Shown: piece after piece, positions 54,494 through 62,036 of the stretch
Layout: the number at the start of each line of letters is the position of its first letter
Position numbering within the stretch: position 1 is the stretch's first letter
Assembly: GCA_024213275.1 (NCBI GenBank)
Contig: JANAVG010000004.1
Coordinates: 1-64,000 of the forward strand
From: Rossellomorea sp. BNER
Lineage (GTDB): Bacteria; Bacillota; Bacilli; Bacillales; Bacillaceae_B
Direction: 5' to 3'
Length of the DNA: 64,000 bases
Notes under the pieces: model-generated
What the model saw: only the letters and a program-made list of their open reading frames with translations
The model's database searches: none
Told to the model about the DNA's origin: nothing
Program-made: the position numbers and the translations under genes

Positions 54494-55129
54494 ATGAAAA
54501 GATTTACCTACATACTTCTTACTATATTGATGATTTTTCTTGCTTCTTGTTCTGCAAATGAACAAGAAAATAATGCAAGTGATAGTGAAAAGTCTGCGAA
54601 AAAACAAACAGAAGAACAAACAAAAGACCAATCAGTTGATGTTGACAAAGGTCTTATAAATGTAGAAATAACAATACCAGCTTCAATGTTTGAGGGCGAG
54701 GATATAGACACTGTTATTGCTAATGCCAAAAAAGAGGGTATAACCAAAGTTACAAAAAATGAAGATGGTTCCCTCACATATAAAATGTCTAAAGCTAAAC
54801 ATAAAGAAATGATGAAAGAATTAGAAACAAATTTACTTGCAACAATTGAGGAAACAAAAAATAGTGGAGATTATCAATCAATCAAAGATATTACCCATAA
54901 TAATTCATTTTCAGAGTTTACCCTAGTAGTAGACAAAGGGGCATATGAAAATAGTATGGATGGTTTTGCATCGTTTGGATTAGGTATGTTAGGTATGATG
55001 TATCAACTTTATAATGGAGTTGATCCAGACGATTATAAAGTAACGATATTCATAAAAGATCAATCCACTCAAGAAGTATTTGATGAAATTGTTTATCCGG
55101 ATGATTTAGATGAGCAGGAAACAGAATAA
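54494..55129 (+). CDS. Lipoprotein of unknown function
   Basis: 211 residues. The signal peptide ends at lipobox LASC (MKRFTYILLTILMIFLASC), followed by a charged, Glu/Lys/Gln-rich linker of about 30 residues. The mature part is mixed alpha/beta (LINVEITIPASMFEGEDIDTV, FTLVVDKGAYENSMDGFASF). Extracytoplasmic and membrane-anchored. It sits directly before another lipoprotein with the same layout. Function not recognised. Confidence 0.75.
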   Translation: MKRFTYILLTILMIFLASCSANEQENNASDSEKSAKKQTEEQTKDQSVDVDKGLINVEITIPASMFEGEDIDTVIANAKKEGITKVTKNEDGSLTYKMSKAKHKEMMKELETNLLATIEETKNSGDYQSIKDITHNNSFSEFTLVVDKGAYENSMDGFASFGLGMLGMMYQLYNGVDPDDYKVTIFIKDQSTQEVFDEIVYPDDLDEQETE

Positions 55130-55185
55130 AATTCTATAATGGTTTAATTACTTGATAGATTTGATTTTTTTAAGGAGGATATAAA

Positions 55186-55827
55186 GTGAAAACTAACCTA
55201 AATAAGAAGTTTATTATATTTATTTTTTGCCTATTGACTATCACTTTACTTGGAGCATGCGGACAGGATACAAAAGATATTACAGTAAATGAAGATAAGC
55301 AGCAAAAAGAAACAGAGGAACAAAAAAATACAGAGAAAAAAGAAGAAACAAAATCCAAACTGGGTTCTAGAACTAATCCTGTACCATTCCAGAAAACTGC
55401 TACAGTGGATGATGAGCTATACAATGATAATGGTGATTCCTTCCCAATTAAATTTGATTTAACAGTATTAGAAGTGGTTCGTGGGGATGCAGCATACCAA
55501 TCATTGAAATCCATGAATGAATTTAATGAACCTGCTCCAGATGGATATGAGTGGGTTTTAGCCAAAACCAAAGTAAATTTTGTTGATTCTGAGACAGAAG
55601 ACTTGGCTTTTCATATAGATGGGATTATGAATTTTGAAATGGTAAGTGAAAGCGGAGATATTTATAGCGGGGAAATAGTAGGGACAACCGAGCCAGATTT
55701 CAGTTTTGAAATGTACGTAGGAAGTGAAAAAGAAGGCTATATTTCTGGATTAGTGAAAACAGGGGAAAAAGCCCAGCTTCGTTATGAAGAAATGTTAGGG
55801 GGGCAAGTTTTCTTTAATTTGCAATAA
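55186..55827 (+). CDS. Lipoprotein with a C-terminal beta-sandwich-like domain
   Basis: 213 residues. Lipobox LGAC, then a Glu/Lys-rich linker (residues about 27-65) and a domain starting GSRTNPVPFQKTATVDDELY with LTVLEVVRG and YEWVLAKTKVNF strands. This resembles the DUF4352/telokin-like immunoglobulin fold of many Bacillus lipoproteins. AAGGAGG precedes GTG 55186. Function unknown; probably co-transcribed with the gene at 54494. Confidence 0.75.
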   Translation: MKTNLNKKFIIFIFCLLTITLLGACGQDTKDITVNEDKQQKETEEQKNTEKKEETKSKLGSRTNPVPFQKTATVDDELYNDNGDSFPIKFDLTVLEVVRGDAAYQSLKSMNEFNEPAPDGYEWVLAKTKVNFVDSETEDLAFHIDGIMNFEMVSESGDIYSGEIVGTTEPDFSFEMYVGSEKEGYISGLVKTGEKAQLRYEEMLGGQVFFNLQ

Positions 55828-55871
55828 TATAAACCGAAAAAAGTAAAGCAAAGTGATTTATACCTGACAAA

Positions 55872-55917
55872 GGGGCTGTCCAAAAAGTCAATCTTCACTG
55901 ACTTTTTGAACAGCCCC
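55872..55917. terminator. Terminator of the GGGCTGTCC family
   Basis: 19-bp arms, GGGGCTGTCCAAAAAGTCA (55872-55890) and 55899-55917, with a single mismatch and a T-run after. It ends the lipoprotein transcript and faces the convergent blaI gene. The outer arm is the same as in copy A of the dispersed repeat. Confidence 0.88.
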
Positions 55918-55943
55918 ATTTTTGCACTAAATCAGGGTGACTC

Positions 55944-56327
55944 TTATTCTTTATCCTGCTTGTCATCCAATATATACCGCAGCTCTTTAATATCATCGTC
56001 AGACAATTCCTCATCCTGAATAAATTGAACGAGCATTGATTTTAAGGTGCCGTCATAGAATCGTTTCACAAAAGATTCTGTTTTGGCGCGCTGGCATTCG
56101 TTCTGGGAAAATAGCGGATAGAATGTATAGACTCGCTGATCCTTGTGAACACCAATGACTTCTTTTTTAGTAAGCCGATCCAACAGGGTACGTACCGTTT
56201 TCGGCTTCCAGTTCGTTTGTGCCGGCAAGGATGAAATGATTTCATTTGCTGTTCGCGGCGCTTTTTGCCAAAGCACTTTCAACACTTCCCATTCCGACTC
56301 TGAAATAGTGGGTATTTTATTCGTCAC
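55944..56327 (-). CDS. blaI: Penicillinase repressor BlaI
   Basis: 127 residues, the usual length. Winged-helix domain (IPTISESEWEVLKVLWQKAPRTANEII, then WKPKTVRTLLDRLTKKEVIGVHK) followed by the dimerisation helices that contain the BlaR1-dependent cleavage region. It binds TACA-N2-TGTA operators, two of which lie in the bla promoter (59458-59486). Last gene of the bla-blaR1-blaI row, 22 bp after blaR1. Confidence 0.93.
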   Translation of the reverse strand: MTNKIPTISESEWEVLKVLWQKAPRTANEIISSLPAQTNWKPKTVRTLLDRLTKKEVIGVHKDQRVYTFYPLFSQNECQRAKTESFVKRFYDGTLKSMLVQFIQDEELSDDDIKELRYILDDKQDKE

Positions 56328-56349
56328 GTGAATCCCTGCCTTTACTTTT

Positions 56350-58119
56350 CTAATAAATGCCTTTGTCTTCCAAAATGGATTTTGTAATGTCAGCCGCTAT
56401 AATACCATTAGCGTGATCATTGTTTTCGATATTGGTTGCAAAGAAATACGTGTTGTTTTTCGTTTCGACATATCCCATGAACCAGCCATTCACATTTTTT
56501 CCGTTGACCGTTCCTGTGGCGGTTTTGCCATAAAGTGTTGCATGGTCTTTCGTCGCAAGCTTGATGGCATCTTTTATTAATTGAACGTTCTTCTCGTCAA
56601 ATCCAAATTGGTTTGTATAAAAGTCTTTGAGTGTCTGCACCTGTTCAATCGGTGAAATTTTTAAAGAAGATTCGAGCCAATAGTCTTCGATTCCACCGGA
56701 CACATTTTGATTTCCATAATTGATGTTTTCAAGATAGGCTTGGATATTTTCCAGCTGAATCTTTTTGTCCAGAATTTGAAAGTACCAGGTCACGGAATTT
56801 TCCATCGCGGTAAATAAATTTTGATTTTGGTTCCAGGTTTTATAAGGATATGTTTTTCCGTTCCACTTCATGGAGGTCTGCTGTCGTGTAATCACACCGG
56901 ACTCCAATGCGAATAATGCGCTATATATTTTATACGTGGAATTCGGTGAAACCCGTAACGTGCTTTTATCTTTATTATAGATATGGTATTGCGATTTCTG
57001 CAAATCGTACAGTACAAAGCTGCCGTCATGTCCGTTGAAAAATGCGCTTAAATCCTCATACACGGTCCGCTTATGTTCAAAATTGATCCGATCATCACCA
57101 TAAGGAATGGCAGAAACAATGGGTACCTGACTCATGACAATCCCCGCTAGAAGCATAAAAATCAGGATGCTTTTCAGTTTTAAACGTTTTGATTCTGTTG
57201 TGAAGGCGGCAATCCGTTCAATCCGTTTTTTTAATTGCTTTTTGGAACTAGCGAGCTGGTTAACCATTGCAAACTGCCCTGTAAGATAGGATTTATCAGC
57301 AAAATTAATGATGGTGTTTCCGTATGCTGCATACTGGTTTTGATCAAGCAGTTTTAAGACGGCACTGTCACAGGCGATTTCCCGGTCTAACCGCATTTCC
57401 CTGAAGGCAATCCAGATCAATGGATTATACCAGTACAAAATCTGAAACAGAACCATCAGGTAATTCGTAGCAATGTCTTTATATTTATAGTGATTTAATT
57501 CATGCAGCAAAATGTATTTCAACTCATCCATGGACAGCCATGCTTCAGCATCACGTGGCAGGATAATGTAGGTTTTGAAAATACCGAACGTCAGCGGCGA
57601 CTTGATAAGCGGTGATTTCACCAACACAAGCTGCTGCGAAATATGGAGGCGTTGTTTGCACTCTTCGAATAATGTGAGAACCTCTTGATTTTTCACGATG
57701 CTTGTGGCCTTTTTTATTCGCCGCAGTTTCGTCCATGCGTGAATGGTCAAAGCAATCATCACGAGCATACCTGTAATCCATATAATGGTTATGATTTGGT
57801 TTAATAATGTCAGGTCCAACCGGTTAACGGATGTTGAAAAATCGTTCATCCAATTTCCATTTTCCGTTGCGAGATTTTCCGTTGTGGGATTAGATGATGA
57901 CGGATTACGGTTTTGATCTCCATTCCACGTGAAATTACCGCCAAAATCCAATAAATGCGTTGGGAGTAAGGGAAGTGTTAACGCGGTCAGGAAAATAAAC
58001 CATAAATTATATTGCCATTTGGATGATATTTGGTTCTTAAAAATCTTTCGGATTAGCAAGATAACGATGACTATGAAAGAAGATATAAACATGCTTACAG
58101 CCAGGTGGAGGGCAGACAT
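56350..58119 (-). CDS. blaR1: Beta-lactam sensor-transducer BlaR1
   Basis: 589 residues. N-terminal membrane helices, a cytoplasmic M56 zinc protease domain with HELNH at 206-210, a further membrane helix (about 317-337) and an extracellular penicillin-binding domain whose acylated serine is in STYK (394-397), with the KTATG box near the end. Drug acylation outside activates the protease, which inactivates BlaI. The Shine-Dalgarno GGAG is about 12 bases before ATG, slightly long. A structured 308-bp gap separates it from bla. Confidence 0.93.
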   Translation of the reverse strand: MSALHLAVSMFISSFIVIVILLIRKIFKNQISSKWQYNLWFIFLTALTLPLLPTHLLDFGGNFTWNGDQNRNPSSSNPTTENLATENGNWMNDFSTSVNRLDLTLLNQIITIIWITGMLVMIALTIHAWTKLRRIKKATSIVKNQEVLTLFEECKQRLHISQQLVLVKSPLIKSPLTFGIFKTYIILPRDAEAWLSMDELKYILLHELNHYKYKDIATNYLMVLFQILYWYNPLIWIAFREMRLDREIACDSAVLKLLDQNQYAAYGNTIINFADKSYLTGQFAMVNQLASSKKQLKKRIERIAAFTTESKRLKLKSILIFMLLAGIVMSQVPIVSAIPYGDDRINFEHKRTVYEDLSAFFNGHDGSFVLYDLQKSQYHIYNKDKSTLRVSPNSTYKIYSALFALESGVITRQQTSMKWNGKTYPYKTWNQNQNLFTAMENSVTWYFQILDKKIQLENIQAYLENINYGNQNVSGGIEDYWLESSLKISPIEQVQTLKDFYTNQFGFDEKNVQLIKDAIKLATKDHATLYGKTATGTVNGKNVNGWFMGYVETKNNTYFFATNIENNDHANGIIAADITKSILEDKGIY

Positions 58120-58252
58120 CTTACTTCATCTCCTTAACCGCGAAGTTATTTTCCCAAAGTAACTCAATTTTATCATTGAGTCAATGATTACGTTAGATTA
58201 TGAATTTTATATGATGCAGGAAATTCCAGCAGTACGAAAGGAGGAGAGGAAT

Positions 58253-58300
58253 ATGAGTGGAAAATATATGACTCATTTCGTCATGATTGTTGTTAATTAA
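58253..58300 (+). CDS. 15-codon mini-ORF with strong ribosome binding site
   Basis: MSGKYMTHFVMIVVN, preceded by GAAAGGAGGAGAGG. The start resembles the YjcZ-type small hydrophobic sporulation proteins but stops early, so it may be a truncated remnant. It lies on the opposite strand inside the bla-blaR1 gap. Confidence 0.3.
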   Translation: MSGKYMTHFVMIVVN

Positions 58301-58303
58301 ACC

Positions 58304-58373
58304 GCAGCCTGAATACACTTCGCTTTCGGCGGGTGACCAGCGAGCCAAAGGAATCTATGTGTATTTAGGCTGC
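58304..58373. repeat. Large hairpin between bla and blaR1
   Basis: GCAGCCTGAATACAC (58304-58318) pairs with 58359-58373 with one mismatch, enclosing an inner CGCT/AGCG stem. It has no T-run and may modulate read-through from bla into blaR1. Confidence 0.55.
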
Positions 58374-58380
58374 TCAGTAC

Positions 58381-58418
58381 GGATCACACTTGCCAGCCCT
58401 GACTGATATGTGTGATCC
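58381..58418. terminator. Hairpin just after the bla stop codon
   Basis: GGATCACAC (58381-58389) and GTGTGATCC (58410-58418) form a perfect 9-bp stem. T-rich sequence lies on the bla side only, so for bla transcripts it is at best a weak terminator. Confidence 0.5.
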
Positions 58419-58427
58419 CGGGTTTTC

Positions 58428-59357
58428 TTATTTTAAAGCGTTTAGTGTGATTTCGGCAGCCTTAGCAACTAGCGCATCGTCATATTCGGCATCCTTTGTA
58501 TCGTGTCGTGACATAACGGCAATGACGATTGGTTCTCTGTTCGGCGGCCATACAACGGCAATGTCATTTCTTGTTCCGTAGCTTCCGGCCCCACTTTTGT
58601 CCCCAACTTTCCACCCTTGAGGTGCGCCTGCACGTATCAGTGCATCTCCTGTTGCATTTCCTTTCATCCAATCGATAAGCAATTCACGCTTATCATTCGG
58701 AAGAAAATCACCAAGTGCGGCTTTCTTGAGATTGGTGGCCATAGCTCTCGGTGTGCTGGTATCACGCTTATTCCCTGGCTTGAATTCATTCAATTCGGTT
58801 TCGTATCGTTCAGGCTGGGTAACGTCATCGCCTATGTCACGTAAGGCTTGCTCAAATTTATCAGGACCCCCGAGCGCCTCAAGTAATAGATTCCCCGCGG
58901 TGTTGTCACTTTTCCGGATAGCCGCTTCACTTATTTCCAACAGTGTCATTCCAGTATCCACGTGTTTCTCGGTAACCGGAGAATAGGTAACCAAATCTTC
59001 CTTATTATACGTAACGACCTTTTCAAGATCCTTGATGTCGTTTTGCTTCAGCAGGATTGCTGCGGCCAAAACTTTGAAGGTGGATGAATAAGCAAAACGC
59101 TCATCCGGCTTGAATTCAACGGTTTGATTTGTCCCTGTATCGATTGCATAGACACCGATTCGGGCGTCAAATTCATCCTCAAGCTGGGCAAACTTTTCAT
59201 CTTTATTGATCGTTTGCTCTGTTTCGATTTCCTTTTCGGATGATGCATCGGTTTTATTGTCTGCATTTACACATGCGGTAAGTGTTATTAGGGCCAGCAA
59301 TGCTAGGTACAGAGTTAACTTACGCACGCCGGACTTGTATGGATTTGTTTTTCTCAT
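58428..59357 (-). CDS. bla: Class A beta-lactamase, lipoprotein penicillinase
   Basis: 309 residues, the size of Bacillus PenP/BlaP. The signal ends at lipobox LTAC (Cys29), so it can be membrane-anchored as well as released. All class A motifs are present: STFK (Ser92-Lys95), SDN (150-152), the omega-loop Glu186 in RYETELN and KSG (254-256). It hydrolyses penicillins at the cell surface. Two BlaI operators overlap its promoter. In Bacillaceae such genes are usually ancestral and chromosomal; nothing mobile is seen here. Confidence 0.95.
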   Translation of the reverse strand: MRKTNPYKSGVRKLTLYLALLALITLTACVNADNKTDASSEKEIETEQTINKDEKFAQLEDEFDARIGVYAIDTGTNQTVEFKPDERFAYSSTFKVLAAAILLKQNDIKDLEKVVTYNKEDLVTYSPVTEKHVDTGMTLLEISEAAIRKSDNTAGNLLLEALGGPDKFEQALRDIGDDVTQPERYETELNEFKPGNKRDTSTPRAMATNLKKAALGDFLPNDKRELLIDWMKGNATGDALIRAGAPQGWKVGDKSGAGSYGTRNDIAVVWPPNREPIVIAVMSRHDTKDAEYDDALVAKAAEITLNALK

Positions 59358-59457
59358 ATTGATACCTTCTTTCTATTAAAGTGGATTTCTTATACTGTAT
59401 TCTCCGTTTACCAATCGTTATTTCTAAGCATTTATTCCCCCTTTAAAATCATCAGAT

Positions 59458-59501
59458 TACAACTGTAGTATAATATTACATTTGTAGTCCTGGGGAGTCA
59501 A
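59458..59501 (-). promoter_or_regulatory. bla promoter with two BlaI operators
   Basis: On the minus strand TTGACT (59496-59501) and TAATAT (59473-59478) are 17 bases apart. TACATTTGTA (59477-59486) touches the -10, and TACAACTGTA (59458-59467) lies around the start point; both fit TACA-N2-TGTA. No such site was seen before blaR1, so control probably acts through the bla promoter. The remaining spacer up to 59830 holds no gene. Confidence 0.85.
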
Positions 59502-59831
59502 CCAGAAAGTTATTAATAAAATTCTAAAACGATCCTTGAGGTGGATTTCTGGAAATGTGGAGAATTAGAGGCTAAGTTTGTTGTAATGGAATAAGATAAG
59601 GTATCTATTATAAAGAATAGCTAAGGAAAATAATGGTGCACAAGATAAATGGACTAATGAGTTGTTGTAGTCCCCATCCTATTAGAACGGCGATAGAGAT
59701 TAAAGCAAAATGAAATCCGAAGCTTTCCGCTTACCGACTCTGTTTCCATGTTTCTCCAAAGTAATGTGGTGTTTCTTGGTAAAATGTAATCTTTTTTATC
59801 AGGTTATGGGACTGGGCTTAAAAAGCATAGT

Positions 59832-59869
59832 AAAAAGCTATGAACTCATACATAAATTCATAGCTTTTT
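59832..59869. terminator. Bidirectional terminator downstream of dsdA
   Basis: AAAAAGCTATGAA (59832-59844) pairs perfectly with 59857-59869. It ends the minus-strand dsdA transcript, 22 bp past its stop. Confidence 0.85.
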
Positions 59870-59890
59870 AAGTTTTTGTCATTTATAGGG

Positions 59891-61249
59891 TTATTGTGAA
59901 ATTGGATTTCCGGTATTCTCCTTAAGGCAGCTCTCACCTTTGGCAATATAATCCTCCATAATCGCAGGTGGTACGAAGCTTCCGCCTGTAGCCCACACTA
60001 AGTGAGTGGCATTCTTTAATTGATCCTTTGTCATCTCGAGGGTCTTTAAATGTGAATGAACTTGTGTTAGAACGGGACCATACATACCTGCCAACGCTGA
60101 AGGTTCTAAAGAAATTGATTCTGACGAATGTAAAAGGGCTAACATTTTATAAAGATTTTGATCACTTACTGTATAAATCCCGTTGACCAAACGTTCAATC
60201 AATCGTCCTGCCAAAGCAGAAGGGCGCCCGACGGCCAGTCCATCAGCATCAGTTTTATTATCCAACCCAATATCCTGAACACTGATGTTCTCGTGCTTTC
60301 CAGTGGATAGCCCTAACAGCATGCAAGGTGAATGGGTAGGTTCGGCAAAATAACAATGAACATGGTCGCCAAACACATGCTTTAACCCGTAGGTTACGCC
60401 TCCAGGGCCGCCGCCTACACCACAGGGAAGATATACGATTAAAGGATGGTTTTCATTGACTTGAATTTTTTCTTCTTCAAATTGTTTTTTTAACCGGAGG
60501 GCTGCTACAGCATAACCCAAAAACAGATCTAGGGAGTTTTCGTCATCGATAAAGTAACAGTTAGCATCTGCCGTGCATTGTTTACGCCCCTCATCCACGG
60601 CAAAAGAGAAATCATTGGCATGTTCAACAACATTTACCCCTTTACTTCTTAAAAGGGATTTTTTCCATTCCTTCGCTTCATGTGACATATGAACCGTGAC
60701 CTTGAATCCCAATTTTGCCGCCATCGTTCCAATGCTTAACGCTAAATTTCCAGTGGACCCCACCGAAATCGAATACTGGGAGAAAAACTGACGAAAGGTC
60801 TCACTAGCCAGTTTGGAATAGTCATCCTGAATAGTTATCATGTTATTCTTCAAAGCAAGCGTCTCAGCGTACTTCAGAACCTCAAAGATTCCTCCTCTTG
60901 CTTTAATCGAGCCGGCAATAGGCAGTTCATTATCACATTTCAATACCAAATTTCCAGGGATACTTGAATGATAATGCTCTTGCAGTGCTTTTTTCATCGT
61001 TGGTATCCGTCGGATGGGGGATTCAATAATACCATTCATTTCTGCGGTTTCTGGGAAGACTTTTGCCAAATACGGAGCAAATCTAAGAAGAAGTTTTTCT
61101 GCTTGATAGAGCTCGTTACTGTTTAAAGATGGATTTTTTTCAATAGTATGGTAGGATTTCAGTAGCGAGTTGGGCCAAAATGTCTCGCGCTTATTTTTTA
61201 ATCCAGAAAGTAGTTGTTGATCGATTTGTACATCATTATTTAAACTCAT
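59891..61249 (-). CDS. dsdA: D-serine ammonia-lyase
   Basis: About 452 residues, fold type II PLP enzyme. The PLP lysine is in the SIKARGG motif (about Lys116) and the phosphate loop is CGVGGGPGG. It converts D-serine to pyruvate and ammonia in the cytoplasm. The frame opens earlier (61279), but AGGAGG is 7 bases before ATG 61249. Divergent from an XRE-cupin regulator that probably controls it. With the D-amino-acid enzymes at 9.6-16 kb, it shows wide use of amino-acid substrates. Confidence 0.92.
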   Translation of the reverse strand: MSLNNDVQIDQQLLSGLKNKRETFWPNSLLKSYHTIEKNPSLNSNELYQAEKLLLRFAPYLAKVFPETAEMNGIIESPIRRIPTMKKALQEHYHSSIPGNLVLKCDNELPIAGSIKARGGIFEVLKYAETLALKNNMITIQDDYSKLASETFRQFFSQYSISVGSTGNLALSIGTMAAKLGFKVTVHMSHEAKEWKKSLLRSKGVNVVEHANDFSFAVDEGRKQCTADANCYFIDDENSLDLFLGYAVAALRLKKQFEEEKIQVNENHPLIVYLPCGVGGGPGGVTYGLKHVFGDHVHCYFAEPTHSPCMLLGLSTGKHENISVQDIGLDNKTDADGLAVGRPSALAGRLIERLVNGIYTVSDQNLYKMLALLHSSESISLEPSALAGMYGPVLTQVHSHLKTLEMTKDQLKNATHLVWATGGSFVPPAIMEDYIAKGESCLKENTGNPISQ

Positions 61250-61353
61250 GTAAAGCCTCCTTAAGAGAATTATGTACAATGTAACACAAACACCTAAAGG
61301 TTAAAATATATTTAAAAAATTAAATGTGATTAAATTTTATTGGAGTGACAAAT

Positions 61354-61902
61354 TTGGAATCGATCGGTAAAAGGATCAAGCTAGAAAGAAGCAAAAAAGG
61401 ATGGACATTAAATACCCTTTCTTTAAAAGTAGGAATCACCTCTTCTTTACTTAGTCAAATCGAAAAAGGAAAAGCCTCTCCCTCCATAAAAAGTCTTAGA
61501 CTTATCTCACAGGCTTTAGATGTTCCGATGTTTACTTTTTTTCTAGAAGAGAACTCGAATGATGCCCTTGTCGTGAGGAAGGATCAAAGAAAAATTATTT
61601 CCAACCCAAAGATGAACCAGGTTTCTTATGAATTATTATCACCTGATCTAAAAAGTGATATTGAATTTGCATTAATGTCAGTACCAGCAGGAACGGCGTC
61701 CTCTGAGGAACTCATGGAACACCTTGGAGAAGAAGCCGCATTCGTCATGAAAGGGACCATTCAATTAGAGTTAGAAGCTGAAAAGATAGAATTATTCCAG
61801 GGGGACAGCGTGAAAATTCCTAAGAGAGTGAAGCATAGATGGGTGAATCATTCGACGAAGGATTCTGAGATTGTATTTGCTATTACGCCGCCGTCTTTTT
61901 AA
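61354..61902 (+). CDS. XRE-HTH/cupin transcriptional regulator
   Basis: About 182 residues. N-terminal HTH_3 (IGKRIKLERSKKGWTLNTLSLKVGITSSLLSQIEKG) and a C-terminal cupin_2 domain (EELMEHLGEEAAFVMKG, LFQGDSVKIPKRVKHRWVN). The usual GTG reading at 61345 is too near the GGAG site; TTG 61354 lies about 7 bases away. Divergent from dsdA across a short spacer, so it probably responds to D-serine or a related amino acid. Confidence 0.85.
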   Translation: MESIGKRIKLERSKKGWTLNTLSLKVGITSSLLSQIEKGKASPSIKSLRLISQALDVPMFTFFLEENSNDALVVRKDQRKIISNPKMNQVSYELLSPDLKSDIEFALMSVPAGTASSEELMEHLGEEAAFVMKGTIQLELEAEKIELFQGDSVKIPKRVKHRWVNHSTKDSEIVFAITPPSF

Positions 61903-61965
61903 TAGGGGAGTAACTCGTTTTTATCAATTAAGAAATTCATTATTCACCTGCTCATAATCTATGAA

Positions 61966-61999
61966 AAAGAGACACTTTGAATAAATTAGGTGTCTCTTT
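61966..61999. terminator. Bidirectional terminator
   Basis: AAAGAGACAC (61966-61975) and GTGTCTCTTT (61990-61999) form a perfect 10-bp stem between the convergent regulator and lyase genes. Confidence 0.85.
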
Positions 62000-62036
62000 C
62001 CATTGAACGATTCTATTCAAACCTCTCTAATAATCT

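Noticed and set aside
9464-55917. Insertion sequences or a CRISPR array to explain the repeats
   Set aside because: No transposase frame is near any copy, and the copies are kilobases apart without regular spacing.
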